Shown: in pieces, positions 1 through 9,508 of the stretch
How positions within the stretch are numbered: position 1 is the first letter of the stretch
How the letters are laid out: every line of letters begins with the position of its first letter
From: an uncultured Archangium sp.
Lineage (GTDB): Bacteria; Myxococcota; Myxococcia; Myxococcales; Myxococcaceae
NCBI GenBank assembly: GCA_946479335.1
Contig: CAMLFP010000012.1
Span: forward strand, 1 to 34,610
Direction: 5' to 3'
DNA length: 34,610 bases
Program-made: the position numbers and the translations under genes
The notes under the pieces: generated by a model
What the model saw: only the letters and a program-made list of their open reading frames with translations
The model's database searches: none
Told to the model about the DNA's origin: nothing

Positions 1-1152
1 GAGGTCATCGTCATCACGGCCTACGGCACGCCGGCCTCCGCGGTGGAGGCGATGCGCCAGGGCGCCTACGACTACATCACCAAGCCCTTCGACAACGAGG
101 AGCTGCTGCTGCTGGTCGAGCGCGCCGTCGAGAAGTCGAAGCTGCAGGAGGAGAACCGGCAGCTCAAGCAGGCGGTCATCCCCCGGGCGGGGAACTTCCT
201 CGGCGCCAGCGCGGCGATGAGCCACGTGTGGCAGCTCGTGGAGAAGGTGGCCGCCGCGCGCACCACGGTGCTCATCACCGGCGAGAGCGGCACGGGCAAG
301 GAGGTGGTGGCCCGCGCGATCCACAACCGCGGCCCGCGCGCGGCGTCGCCGTTCGTGCCGGTGAACTGCGGCGCGCTGGCCGAGGGCGTGCTCGAGAGCG
401 AGCTGTTCGGGCACGTAAAGGGCGCGTTCACCGGCGCGCAGGCCGACCGCTCGGGCATCCTGGTCTCCGCGGGTGACGGCACGGTGTTGCTCGACGAGGT
501 GGGCGAGCTGCCGCCCGCGACGCAGGTCAAGCTGCTGCGCGTGTTGCAGGAGCGCCGGGTGAAGCCGGTGGGCAGCTCGCGCGAGATCCCCTTCGAGGCG
601 CGCGTGCTGGCCGCCACCAATCGCCGCCTCGACGAAGAGGTGAAGGCGGGGCGCTTCCGCGAAGACCTGCTCTTCCGCCTCAACGTCATCAACATCGAGC
701 TGCCACCGCTGCGCGCGCGCCGCGAAGACATCCGCCCGCTGACGCAGTTCTTCCTCGGGCGCTTCGCCGAGGCGCTGGGGCGGCCGAGCCTGCGCTTCAC
801 GGAGGACGCGCTCAAGAAGCTCGAGGCGTATTCGTTCAGCGGCAACGTGCGGCAGCTCGAGAACCTCATCGAGCGCGCGGCGACGCTGGCTGACGGCGAT
901 GAGCTGACGCTCGAGAGCCTGCCTCCGTCGGTCACCGGTGCGCCCGACGCCGCGCCGCCGGCGGAGGTCTCCATCGGTGAGCGCTTCTCGCTCGAGCGCC
1001 ACCTCGACGAGGTCGAGCGCCGGTTCCTCCAGGAGGCGCTGCGGCAGTCGGGCGGCGTGAAGATGCGCGCGGCGAGCCTGCTGGGCCTCACCTTCCGCTC
1101 GTTGCGTTACCGGCTCGCGAAGCAGGGCCTCGGTGAGAAAGACGACGCATGA
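1..1152 (+). CDS. Sigma-54-dependent response regulator, PilR-like (5' truncated)
   Basis: The reading frame is open from the first base of the window, so the gene starts outside it. The first codons read EVIVITAYGT and continue to GAYDYITKPF, which is the end of a CheY-type receiver domain, so the phospho-acceptor Asp lies upstream of the window. An AAA+ domain follows with Walker A GESGTGKE (near 280-305), GAFTGA (421-438), Walker B LLDEVGEL (near 487) and GNVRQLEN. The FIS-type helix-turn-helix at the C-terminus contains GLTFRSLRYRL, a form typical of PilR. Such proteins activate sigma-54 promoters when phosphorylated; PilR controls pilin genes in other bacteria. The stop overlaps the next gene's start (ATGA at 1149-1152), which implies coupling to the kinase. 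The target genes are not visible here. Confidence 0.93.
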   Translation, partial: EVIVITAYGTPASAVEAMRQGAYDYITKPFDNEELLLLVERAVEKSKLQEENRQLKQAVIPRAGNFLGASAAMSHVWQLVEKVAAARTTVLITGESGTGKEVVARAIHNRGPRAASPFVPVNCGALAEGVLESELFGHVKGAFTGAQADRSGILVSAGDGTVLLDEVGELPPATQVKLLRVLQERRVKPVGSSREIPFEARVLAATNRRLDEEVKAGRFREDLLFRLNVINIELPPLRARREDIRPLTQFFLGRFAEALGRPSLRFTEDALKKLEAYSFSGNVRQLENLIERAATLADGDELTLESLPPSVTGAPDAAPPAEVSIGERFSLERHLDEVERRFLQEALRQSGGVKMRAASLLGLTFRSLRYRLAKQGLGEKDDA

Positions 1153-2141
1153 GGTGGCGGCTCTTCTTCGCCACCCTCGCCATCACGGCGCTCACCGTGG
1201 GCCCGACGTGGGTGTCGCTGCAGCCGGTGCTGGCGCGCGCCAGCCGCGGCGCTGAGTGGCAGCGGGCCGACTCGCTGGTGCTGGGGTTGGATCTCGCCGT
1301 CAGCGCGCTGCTGGTGTTCTTGATCCTCAACGTGTTCATCGGGCGCGCCGCGGCGCGCACCGAGGCCGCGGTGAAGCGCCGCTGGGGCGCGGAGATCGCG
1401 GTGGAGCGCGAGGTGAACGAGCGCCGGCTCGAGGAGCTCACGAGGTCGAACGAGACGTTGGTGCGGTTGCAGGCCGAGCTGGTGGCCGCAGATCGACTCG
1501 CGACGGTGGGCAAGCTCGCGTCGGGCGTTGCGCACGAGGTGGGCAACCCCCTCTCGGGGATCCTCGGGTACCTCTCGGTGCTGCGCATGCGCGCGAAGGA
1601 CAACGCCGAGGTGCAGGATCTGCTGACCCGCGTGGAGTCGGAGGTGCAGCGCATCGACTCCATCGTGCGCAGCCTGCTGGAGCTCGGGCGGCCCTCGCGC
1701 GGCAAGGCGCAGCCCGTCGACGTGCGGCCGGTGATCGACTCGTGCGTGCGGCTGCTCGGCGCGGGGCGCGAATTCCAGAACGTGCGCGTGAAGGTCGAGG
1801 GCCCGGGGGCGCTGTGGCTGCGCGCGGAGCCGGGCCCGCTCTCGCAGGTGCTCGTGAACCTCCTCATCAACGGCGCGCAGGCGATGAGCGGCCAGGGCGA
1901 GCTCACCATCGCGCTCGAAGAAGGCGGTCGCATCGTGGTCGATGACTCGGGCCCCGGCATCCCCGCTGAGGTGCGGGCGCGGCTGTTCGCGCCGTTCTTC
2001 ACGACGAAGCCCGCGGGGCAGGGCACCGGGCTGGGGCTCGCCGTCTCGCGGCACCTCCTCGCGCAGTTCGAGGGCACGCTGGAGCTGGCCGACAAGCCGA
2101 CGCCGGGCGCGCGCTTCGTCATCACGCTCCCGGTGCCGTGA
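1149..2141 (+). CDS. Membrane-bound sensor histidine kinase (NtrB/PilS-like)
   Basis: 330-residue kinase with two predicted membrane segments (about 4-24 and 44-66) flanking a very short periplasmic stretch. A linker helix leads into the HisKA domain, with the H-box GVAHEVGNPL and His129 as the phosphorylation site. The HATPase_c domain has an N-box around 236-246 (NLLINGAQAM), G1 DDSGPGIP (265-272), an F box FAPFFTTK and G2 GTGLGLAVS (292-300). No PAS domain is visible, so sensing is presumably through the membrane part. It overlaps the upstream regulator by four bases and is followed 13 bases later by a second NtrC-type regulator, so it may phosphorylate one or both. It is PilS-like by context, but it lacks the six-helix membrane domain of classical PilS. 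Confidence 0.93.
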   Translation: MRWRLFFATLAITALTVGPTWVSLQPVLARASRGAEWQRADSLVLGLDLAVSALLVFLILNVFIGRAAARTEAAVKRRWGAEIAVEREVNERRLEELTRSNETLVRLQAELVAADRLATVGKLASGVAHEVGNPLSGILGYLSVLRMRAKDNAEVQDLLTRVESEVQRIDSIVRSLLELGRPSRGKAQPVDVRPVIDSCVRLLGAGREFQNVRVKVEGPGALWLRAEPGPLSQVLVNLLINGAQAMSGQGELTIALEEGGRIVVDDSGPGIPAEVRARLFAPFFTTKPAGQGTGLGLAVSRHLLAQFEGTLELADKPTPGARFVITLPVP

Positions 2142-2154
2142 TAGACCCGCCGCG

Positions 2155-3570
<1,416 letters not shown>

Positions 3571-3622
3571 TCCACACCACGGCTGGTAGGCGCACCGTGC
3601 CCCACATCAACTGAGGGTATGC

Positions 3623-3656
3623 TTACATATAATTGACGTATAATTATGGGGTCAAA
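3623..3656. promoter_or_regulatory. AT-rich regulatory patch with two TATAAT boxes
   Basis: In a genome of roughly two-thirds GC this stretch is nearly all A/T. It holds two perfect TATAAT hexamers (3628-3633 and 3639-3644) 11 bases apart and an inverted repeat TTGAC (3633-3637) / GTCAA (3651-3655). Neither TATAAT has a good rightward -35. On the minus strand TTGACC (3655-3650) lies 18 bases from TATATG (3631-3626), a plausible leftward promoter. It may be the promoter or operator region of the small HTH gene that follows. This is inference from composition and motifs only. Confidence 0.45.
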
Positions 3657-3675
3657 GAGTGATCAGAAACGTTGA

Positions 3676-3696
3676 CTCCCCTCGCCGAAAGGGGAG
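3676..3696 (+). promoter_or_regulatory. Hairpin covering the ribosome binding site of the HTH gene
   Basis: A perfect 7-base-pair inverted repeat, CTCCCCT (3676-3682) and AGGGGAG (3690-3696), with a 7-base loop. The right arm contains the GGGGAG Shine-Dalgarno of the gene starting at 3700 or 3703, so a folded leader would hide the ribosome site. It is not followed by a T-run, so it is not a typical terminator. Confidence 0.45.
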
Positions 3697-3699
3697 ACG

Positions 3700-3930
3700 A
3701 TGGTGATCCACACCATGAGCGCGGACGACGAGAAGAAGAACAACCGGGTGCAAGTGCTCCGTGAGGAGCGGCTGTTGTCGAAGGCGGAGTTGGCGAGGCG
3801 AGCCGGCGTCTCGGTGCTGACCATCGATCGCGTCGAGCGGGGCGAGCAGTGCCGCGTCGACACCAAGCGGAAAATCATCCTCGCGCTCGGGCTGAAGGTC
3901 ACCGATCGCGACCAGGTGTTCGAAGAGTGA
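3700..3930 (+). CDS. Small XRE/Cro-type helix-turn-helix regulator
   Basis: 76-residue protein made almost entirely of one HTH_XRE domain: RVQVLREERLLSKAELARRA, then GVSVLTIDRVERGEQ, the usual helix 2-turn-helix 3 pattern. There is no second domain. It is likely a DNA-binding repressor or local regulator in the cytoplasm. Possible starts are ATG 3700, GTG 3703 (better spaced from GGGGAG at 3691-3696) and ATG 3715; 3700 is used here. It sits alone between the two-component genes and pilM, 67 bases before pilM, downstream of an AT-rich patch that could hold its operator. Control of its own gene or of pilM is a guess from position. Confidence 0.8.
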   Translation: MVIHTMSADDEKKNNRVQVLREERLLSKAELARRAGVSVLTIDRVERGEQCRVDTKRKIILALGLKVTDRDQVFEE

Positions 3931-3942
3931 CGGCCATTTTCT

Positions 3943-3969
3943 TTGAAGTCCGTGAAACGACCGTAGGCT
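3943..3969 (+). promoter_or_regulatory. Possible promoter of the pilM operon
   Basis: TTGAAG (3943-3948) and TAGGCT (3964-3969) resemble -35 and -10 boxes but are only 15 bases apart (16 if TTTGAA is used), shorter than ideal. pilM starts 28 bases after the -10, with AAGGAG at 3984-3989. The 67-base gap before pilM is the last non-coding gap longer than 20 bases before 10576, so a promoter for the operon is expected here. Confidence 0.35.
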
Positions 3970-3997
3970 TGCAGTCACACGCGAAGGAGTAGTCGCT

Positions 3998-5080
3998 ATG
4001 GCGAAGGGCAAACTGGCGCTGGGCTTGGACATCGGGAGCTCCGGTGTGAAGCTCATTCAGCTCAAGGAGCAGCGGCGCCGCGGGGAGCTCAGCTATGCGC
4101 TGCAGAGCTTCGGCATGAAGCCGCTCCCTCCGGAGGCGATCGTCGACGGCGCGCTGATGAACAGCACCGCGATCGTGCAGGCGATTCAGGAGCTGCTGGG
4201 TGAGCTGAAGGTCAAGCAGAAGGAGGTCGCCATCGGCGTCTCCGGTCACTCGGTGATCATCAAGAAGATCTCGATGCCCCGCATGTCGCAGGAGGAGCTC
4301 GAGGAGGCAATCCAGTGGGAGGCGGAGCAGCACATCCCCTTCGACATCAAGGACGTGAACCTCGACACGCAGATCCTCCGCCCTGACGCGAACGACGCCA
4401 CCGGCCAGATGGACGTGCTGCTCGTCGCCGCCAAGAAGGACATGATCAACGACTACTCGTCGGTCGTGTCTGAAGCGGGCCTGACGCCGGTGGTGGTCGA
4501 CGTCGACGCCTTCGCGGTGCAGAACTGCTTCTCGGCGAACTACGACGCGCCGGCCAACGAGACCATCGTGCTCATCAACGCGGGCGCGGCGGTGGTGAAC
4601 ATCAACATCCTCGCGCAGGGGGTCACGACCTTCACCCGCGACGTCACCATCGGTGGCAACCAGTTCACCGAAGAGATCCAGAAGCAGCTCTCGGTGTCGT
4701 ACGAAGAGGCCGAAGCGCTGAAGGTCGGCGGTGGCCGTTCAGACGCCGACGCCGTCGTGCCGCAAGAGGTCGAGAAGGTGATGAGCCAGGTCGCCGAGCA
4801 GGTGGCCGGTGAAATCCAGCGGTCGCTCGACTTCTACGCGGGCACCGCGGCCGACGCGAACTTCACCAAGGTCTACCTGTCGGGCGGCACGGCGAAGGTG
4901 CCGGCGCTCTTCAAGACCATCGAGTCGCGCGTGGGCGTGCCGGTGGAGATCTTGAACCCCTTCAAGAAGATCGAAATCGACAACCGCAAGTTCGACCCCG
5001 CGTTCATCATGGACGTGGCGCCTCAGGCCGCCGTGGCCGTGGGGCTCGCACTGCGCAAACCCGGCGACAAGCTCGACTAA
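3998..5080 (+). CDS. pilM: Type IV pilus assembly protein PilM (actin-like ATPase)
   Basis: 360 residues, the usual PilM length. The actin/FtsA-like nucleotide-binding fold begins with GLDIGSSGVKLIQL (9-22, phosphate-1 motif). The family pattern continues through SMPRMSQEELEEAIQWEAEQ and a late LSGGTAKVPAL segment (phosphate-2/adenosine region). PilM sits on the cytoplasmic face of the inner membrane and binds the N-terminal tail of PilN, linking the pilus motor platform to the periplasmic alignment complex. The start is secure: AAGGAG lies 8 bases upstream. It is the first gene of pilMNOPQ, with pilN 16 bases downstream. Confidence 0.97.
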   Translation: MAKGKLALGLDIGSSGVKLIQLKEQRRRGELSYALQSFGMKPLPPEAIVDGALMNSTAIVQAIQELLGELKVKQKEVAIGVSGHSVIIKKISMPRMSQEELEEAIQWEAEQHIPFDIKDVNLDTQILRPDANDATGQMDVLLVAAKKDMINDYSSVVSEAGLTPVVVDVDAFAVQNCFSANYDAPANETIVLINAGAAVVNINILAQGVTTFTRDVTIGGNQFTEEIQKQLSVSYEEAEALKVGGGRSDADAVVPQEVEKVMSQVAEQVAGEIQRSLDFYAGTAADANFTKVYLSGGTAKVPALFKTIESRVGVPVEILNPFKKIEIDNRKFDPAFIMDVAPQAAVAVGLALRKPGDKLD

Positions 5081-5096
5081 CCAAGGACCGCTCGAG

Positions 5097-5765
5097 ATGA
5101 TGATCCGCATCAACCTCCTGCCGGTACGGCAGGTTCAAAAGCGCGAGCAGGGCCGCCAGTTCATCGTACTGATGGTGGGCGCCTTGATCCTCGCGCTCAT
5201 CGGCAACGGCTTCTGGTGGTACTCGCTCGACGAGAAGCGCGCGAAGGCGCAGCGCAACCTCGATGACACCAACGCGCGCATCGCGCAGCTGGAGAAGGTC
5301 ATCGGCGAGGTGAACAACCTCGCGAAGCGCAAGAAGGAGGTCGAGGAGAAGCTCGCGGTGCTCGACAAGCTGCGCAAGCAGCGCGGCGGCCCGGTGAAGG
5401 TGCTCGACGCGCTGGCGACGGCGATCCCCAAGAAGGTGTGGATCAACAACTTCGTCGAGAACGGCGGGGCGGGGGCCATCACCGGCAGCGCCGAGAGCTA
5501 CGACGACGTGTCCGAGTTCATGCGCTCGCTCAACTCGGTGGTGTGGACCCCGAAGGGCATGGGCCGCATCATCGACCGCACCAAGTCGGGCGGCATCAAG
5601 GTCGAGATGCTCGGCGGTGACGCGGCGATCGAGGAGTTCAGCGCGCCGTTGGTCGGCCAGTTCTTCTCCGACATCGAGTTGCGAGGCACCAGCGCGGCGA
5701 CGGGCGCGAAGGGCAACAAGATCGTCAACTTCGACATGACGCTGTCGGTGAACTTCGCGATCTAA
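5097..5765 (+). CDS. pilN: Type IV pilus inner-membrane alignment protein PilN
   Basis: 222 residues. The short cytoplasmic tail carries the INLLP motif (residues 5-9), the segment PilN inserts into PilM. It is followed by one membrane helix (about 23-45), a charged coiled coil (about 46-98) and a ferredoxin-like periplasmic domain. PilN pairs with PilO in the periplasm to align motor and secretin. Two consecutive ATG codons (5097 and 5100) could start it. The preceding AAGGA at 5083-5087 is 9 bases from the first. pilO starts 11 bases after its stop. Confidence 0.96.
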   Translation: MMIRINLLPVRQVQKREQGRQFIVLMVGALILALIGNGFWWYSLDEKRAKAQRNLDDTNARIAQLEKVIGEVNNLAKRKKEVEEKLAVLDKLRKQRGGPVKVLDALATAIPKKVWINNFVENGGAGAITGSAESYDDVSEFMRSLNSVVWTPKGMGRIIDRTKSGGIKVEMLGGDAAIEEFSAPLVGQFFSDIELRGTSAATGAKGNKIVNFDMTLSVNFAI

Positions 5766-5776
5766 GGAACTGACAC

Positions 5777-6361
5777 GTGGAACAACTCATTGAACGCGTC
5801 AACAAGCTCGCGACACCGGCCAAGGCAGGCATCATCGCGGCCATCGCGCTGCTGCTCACCGGCGGCAACTACTTCTTCTTCATTCAAGACCTCGAGACCG
5901 CCATCGAGGGCATCAAGGCCGATCAGCAGAACAAGGACCGCACCCTCGCCGAGAAGCAGGCCATCGCCGACAACCTGAGCGAGCGCCGCAAGGAGATGGA
6001 CATGCTCGAGCAGCGCTTCCAGGAGGCGCTGACCCAGCTGCCCGAGAAGAAGGACATCGAGGAGCTGCTCTCGCAGCTCAACGACGTGGGCAAGAAGTCG
6101 GGCCTCGACATCGGCCGCGTGACGCCCGGCGGCGAGACCCCGCAGGGCTTCTACTCGGCGATCCCCATCTCCATGGCGGTCACCGGGAACTACCACGAGA
6201 TCGCGACCTTCTTTCAGGAGATCGCCGGGCTGCGCCGCATCGTGAACGTGTCGGGCCTGCACCTCGGCAACCCGACGATGCGCGGCGAAAAGGTGATGCT
6301 GAACTCCGAGTTCACCGCCACCACGTTCCGCTTCAATGACGCCAAAGGAGCCGGCAAGTGA
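5777..6361 (+). CDS. pilO: Type IV pilus inner-membrane alignment protein PilO
   Basis: 194 residues with a GTG start at 5777, supported by AAGGA 8 bases upstream. It has a short N-terminal cytoplasmic segment, a membrane helix (about 16-37), a long charged coiled coil (about 38-100) and a C-terminal ferredoxin-like domain with YHEIATFFQEIAGL, the family's most recognisable stretch. It forms heterodimers with PilN that bridge to PilP. The stop overlaps the pilP start (GTGA at 6358-6361), so translation is probably coupled. Confidence 0.95.
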   Translation: MEQLIERVNKLATPAKAGIIAAIALLLTGGNYFFFIQDLETAIEGIKADQQNKDRTLAEKQAIADNLSERRKEMDMLEQRFQEALTQLPEKKDIEELLSQLNDVGKKSGLDIGRVTPGGETPQGFYSAIPISMAVTGNYHEIATFFQEIAGLRRIVNVSGLHLGNPTMRGEKVMLNSEFTATTFRFNDAKGAGK

Positions 6362-6909
6362 GAACCCTCCTGTTCGCCAGCGTGCTCGCGCTCGCCGCGT
6401 GCGGTGATGAGCCGGAGGCGCCGCCTCCTGCCTCCGCCACGCCCAAGAAGAAGGTCGAGGAGGCCGCGCCCGTCGAGGCGGTCGCGCAGGTCGACTACGG
6501 CTACAACCCGGTCGGCAAGCGCGACCCGTTCCGCGGGTTGTTCATCGAGACGGCGGGCGAGCAGCGCGCTCCGCAGCAGGGCGGGGTCGACTCGGTGTGC
6601 AGCGAGCCGCTGTGCCAGGTCGACCTCGACGAGCTGCGGGTGGTCGCGGTGGTCAGCGGTGACGCCAACCCGCTGGCGATGGTCGAAGACCGCAGCGGCG
6701 TGGGCCACATCGTTCGCCGCAACACCAAGATGGGCAAGGGCGGCGGCAAGGTCACGCAGGTGCTCCGCGAGTGCATCGTGGTCACCTCGTTCGTGAGCGG
6801 CGGCGCCGACGGCAGACCGATTGCGAAGAAAGACGAGCTCTGCGTCGCGGCCGATGCCGCGAGCCAGCCGGCGCTCGATCTCCTCAAGAACAAAGAATTC
6901 ATTCCCTGA
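6358..6909 (+). CDS. pilP: Type IV pilus lipoprotein PilP
   Basis: 183 residues, GTG start overlapping the pilO stop. The signal peptide ends in a lipobox (LALAAC), giving lipidated Cys15 followed by Gly. A Pro/Ala/Glu-rich linker leads to the PilP motif GKRDPFRGLF and a beta-sandwich domain with DELRVVAVVSGDANPLAMVED. PilP is an inner-membrane-anchored lipoprotein that contacts PilN/PilO and the N0 domain of PilQ, so it joins the inner-membrane ring to the secretin. The C-terminal domain has three Cys residues in CSEPLC and ECIVV, which could form a disulfide (inference). Confidence 0.95.
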   Translation: MRTLLFASVLALAACGDEPEAPPPASATPKKKVEEAAPVEAVAQVDYGYNPVGKRDPFRGLFIETAGEQRAPQQGGVDSVCSEPLCQVDLDELRVVAVVSGDANPLAMVEDRSGVGHIVRRNTKMGKGGGKVTQVLRECIVVTSFVSGGADGRPIAKKDELCVAADAASQPALDLLKNKEFIP

Positions 6910-6944
6910 ACGAACGCGTGAGAGCCATGAGCATGGAGAAGACG

Positions 6945-9497
6945 ATGATCAAAAGTGCCCTGTTGTTTGCCGGGCTCCTCGCGGGCAGCGCGTCTGCCGC
7001 GGGGAACACCCTGCAAGATGTCTCGGTGGCTCCGACGCCGGCGGGCGTGGAAGTGACGGTGAAGTGCAGCGAGCCGCCGGTGTTCAACGTGTTCCGCCTC
7101 AAGGAGCCCGATCGCCTGGTGGTCGACGTCTCCAACGCGAGCGTGGAAGCCATCAAGGGCCACCACGACGGCAATGGCCCGGTCGCGGGCATCATGGCCT
7201 CGCAGTTCTCCGACGCGAAGGCCGAGGTCGGCCGGCTGCTGCTGGGGCTCAACAACGCGAAGGGCTACGACGTGAAGGCGTCGGGCAACGCGCTGATCAT
7301 CTCCATCGACGGCGGCGGGGCGGCGAAGCCCGAGGCCGTGTCGGCGGCGCCGCGCCAGAACGTGGCCGGTGAGACCATCATCGCCTCGCGCGTCGACGAG
7401 AAGCCGGTGAAGTCGCCGGCGACGCGCCTCAAGAGCATCGTGGCCGAGGGCCGCGGCCTGAAGCTGGTGACCGACGGCGAGGTCGCGAAGTTCGAGGTCA
7501 TCGAGCTCGCCGACCCCTCGCGCGTGGCCATCGACCTCTACGGCCTCAAGGGCTCGCCCCGCGCGCCGAAGCAGGCGCTGGCCAACGTGCGCGACGTGCG
7601 CGTCGGCGCCCATGAAGACAAGGTGCGCGTGGTGGTGGAGTTCGCCCAGCGCCCCAACTTCGACGTGCGCCGCCGGGCTGACGGCGTCTCGCTGATGCTC
7701 AAGGGCGTGGTGCGTGACGAGGTCGCGGCGAACGACGACGCCGCGGCCGAGGTGGAAATCGACGGCCAGAAGGTGGCGCTCGAGGGGGCCACCGCGGCCG
7801 CCTCGCAGAGCGCGGAGATCACCGACGTGTCGTTCAAGGAGTCGGCCTCGGGTGGCGTGGTGCAGCTGACGGTGAAGGGCGGCGCGGCGAAGTGGGCCGT
7901 GGAGCGCCCCGACGGCAAGAGCGCGGTGCTGAACCTCGACGGCGCGCGCATCGCCCGCCGCCTGGAGCGCAGCCTCGACACCAGCGCGCTCAGCACCCCG
8001 GTGAAGATGGTCAGCGTGTTCGCCGTGCCCGGCGCGACCGACAAGGTGCGCGTGGTGGTGGCCGGTGAGCAGGCGCTGGAGCAGGTCGTCACCGAGCGCC
8101 CGGGCGTCATGCAGTGGCGCTTCAGCGTGAAGGGCGGCAGCGAGCAGCTCGTCGCGGAGAACCGCTCGGCGGGCTTCTCGACCGAGGCCGAAGAGGTGGC
8201 TGAAGAGGGCGCGCCGCAGCAGCGCCGCTACGTCGGCAAGCGCGTGTCCTTCGAGTTCAAGGACATCGACATCCACAACCTGCTGCGCATCATCGCGGAG
8301 ATCTCCAAGAAGAACATCGTGGTGGCCGACGACGTCGGTGGCCGCGTGACGGTGCGCCTGCGCAACGTCCCGTGGGACCAGGCGCTCGACCTCGTGCTGC
8401 GCAGCAAGAGCCTCGGCAAGGAGGAGTTCGGCAACATCGTGCGCGTGGCGCCCCTCGCCACGCTCGAGGCCGAGGCGAAGTCGCGCCAGGCGCGCCGTGA
8501 CGCGGCCATCAACTCCGCGCCCCTGTCGGTGACGCTGGTGCCGGTGAACTACGCCCGCGCCGACGAGATGTCGGCCCGCGTGAAAGAGGTGCTCTCGGCC
8601 CGCGGCAACGTGACGGTCGACACGCGCACCAACACCCTGATCGTGCGCGACCTCCCGGAGAACATCGGCAAGGTGCGCTCGCTGGTGACCAGCCTCGACC
8701 TGCAAACTCCGCAGGTGCTCATCGAGAGCCGCATCGTCGAAGCCAGCACCCAGTTCAGCCGTGAAGTCGGTATCCAGTGGGGTGGCAACGCGGTGATGTC
8801 GCCTGGCACCGGCAACCCGACGGGCCTCGTGTTCCCAAGCTCGGTCGGCGTGTTCGGCGGCCTGGCGGGGCAGGGCGGCGCGGGCAACCCGGCGCAGTCG
8901 AACTACGCGGTCAGCCTGCCCTCCGGCGCGAACGGCGCGGTCGGCCTCACGTTCGGCTCGGCGGGTGGCGCGGTGGCGTTGAACCTCCGCCTCACGGCGC
9001 TGGAGAACCAGGGTGCGCTCAAGACCATCTCGGCGCCCCGCGTGACGACGTTGGACAACTCGACCGCGACCATCAGCCAGGGCGTGCAGATCCCCTTCAG
9101 CCAGGTGTCGGCGGCCGGCGCGAACACCCAGTTCGTGACCGCGAGCTTGTCGCTGACGGTGACGCCGCACATCACGCAAGACGGCAGCGTGTTGATGCAG
9201 ATCAACGCCACCAACAACCAGCCTGACCCGTCGACGACGGGCGCGAACGGCCAGCCGGGTATCTCCACCAAGCAGGCCAACACCAACGTGCTGGTGAAAG
9301 ACGGCGAGACCACGGTCATCGGCGGCATCTACGTGCGCGCTGGCTCGTTCAGCGAGCAGGGCTTGCCGATCCTCAGCAAGATCCCCGTGCTGGGCTTCTT
9401 CTTCCGCAACCACCGCGAGCTCGAGAACAAGAACGAGCTGCTGATCTTCATCACGCCGCGCATCTTGAACCGCGCGGCCGTCGCGCAGAACCCGTGA
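6945..9497 (+). CDS. pilQ: Type IV pilus secretin PilQ
   Basis: 850 residues from ATG 6945, which has GGAGA (6935-6939) 5 bases upstream and gives a clean signal peptide (MIKSALLFAGLLAGSASA). In-frame ATGs at 6927 and 6933 are possible but less well placed for a ribosome site. About three AMIN-like domains (roughly 22-110, 155-260, 285-390) would bind peptidoglycan. They precede an STN/N0 domain (about 431-505), an N1 domain and the secretin pore (about 588-845). The C-terminal signature includes VIGGIYVRAG, GLPILSKIPVLGFFFRN and NELLIFITPRIL. PilQ multimerises in the outer membrane as the pilus exit channel. In M. xanthus its assembly needs the pilotin Tgl, which is not in this window. It is preceded by pilP and followed directly by a lipoprotein gene. 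Confidence 0.96.
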   Translation: MIKSALLFAGLLAGSASAAGNTLQDVSVAPTPAGVEVTVKCSEPPVFNVFRLKEPDRLVVDVSNASVEAIKGHHDGNGPVAGIMASQFSDAKAEVGRLLLGLNNAKGYDVKASGNALIISIDGGGAAKPEAVSAAPRQNVAGETIIASRVDEKPVKSPATRLKSIVAEGRGLKLVTDGEVAKFEVIELADPSRVAIDLYGLKGSPRAPKQALANVRDVRVGAHEDKVRVVVEFAQRPNFDVRRRADGVSLMLKGVVRDEVAANDDAAAEVEIDGQKVALEGATAAASQSAEITDVSFKESASGGVVQLTVKGGAAKWAVERPDGKSAVLNLDGARIARRLERSLDTSALSTPVKMVSVFAVPGATDKVRVVVAGEQALEQVVTERPGVMQWRFSVKGGSEQLVAENRSAGFSTEAEEVAEEGAPQQRRYVGKRVSFEFKDIDIHNLLRIIAEISKKNIVVADDVGGRVTVRLRNVPWDQALDLVLRSKSLGKEEFGNIVRVAPLATLEAEAKSRQARRDAAINSAPLSVTLVPVNYARADEMSARVKEVLSARGNVTVDTRTNTLIVRDLPENIGKVRSLVTSLDLQTPQVLIESRIVEASTQFSREVGIQWGGNAVMSPGTGNPTGLVFPSSVGVFGGLAGQGGAGNPAQSNYAVSLPSGANGAVGLTFGSAGGAVALNLRLTALENQGALKTISAPRVTTLDNSTATISQGVQIPFSQVSAAGANTQFVTASLSLTVTPHITQDGSVLMQINATNNQPDPSTTGANGQPGISTKQANTNVLVKDGETTVIGGIYVRAGSFSEQGLPILSKIPVLGFFFRNHRELENKNELLIFITPRILNRAAVAQNP

Positions 9498-9508
9498 GGA
9501 ACCGAACC

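Noticed and set aside
3571..3620. A terminator after the second regulator gene
   Set aside because: No stem with a T-run is visible between 3571 and 3620.
6501..9413. A 970-codon open frame on the minus strand opposite pilP/pilQ
   Set aside because: His/Arg-rich low-complexity sequence with no domain, fully covering real pil genes on the plus strand.
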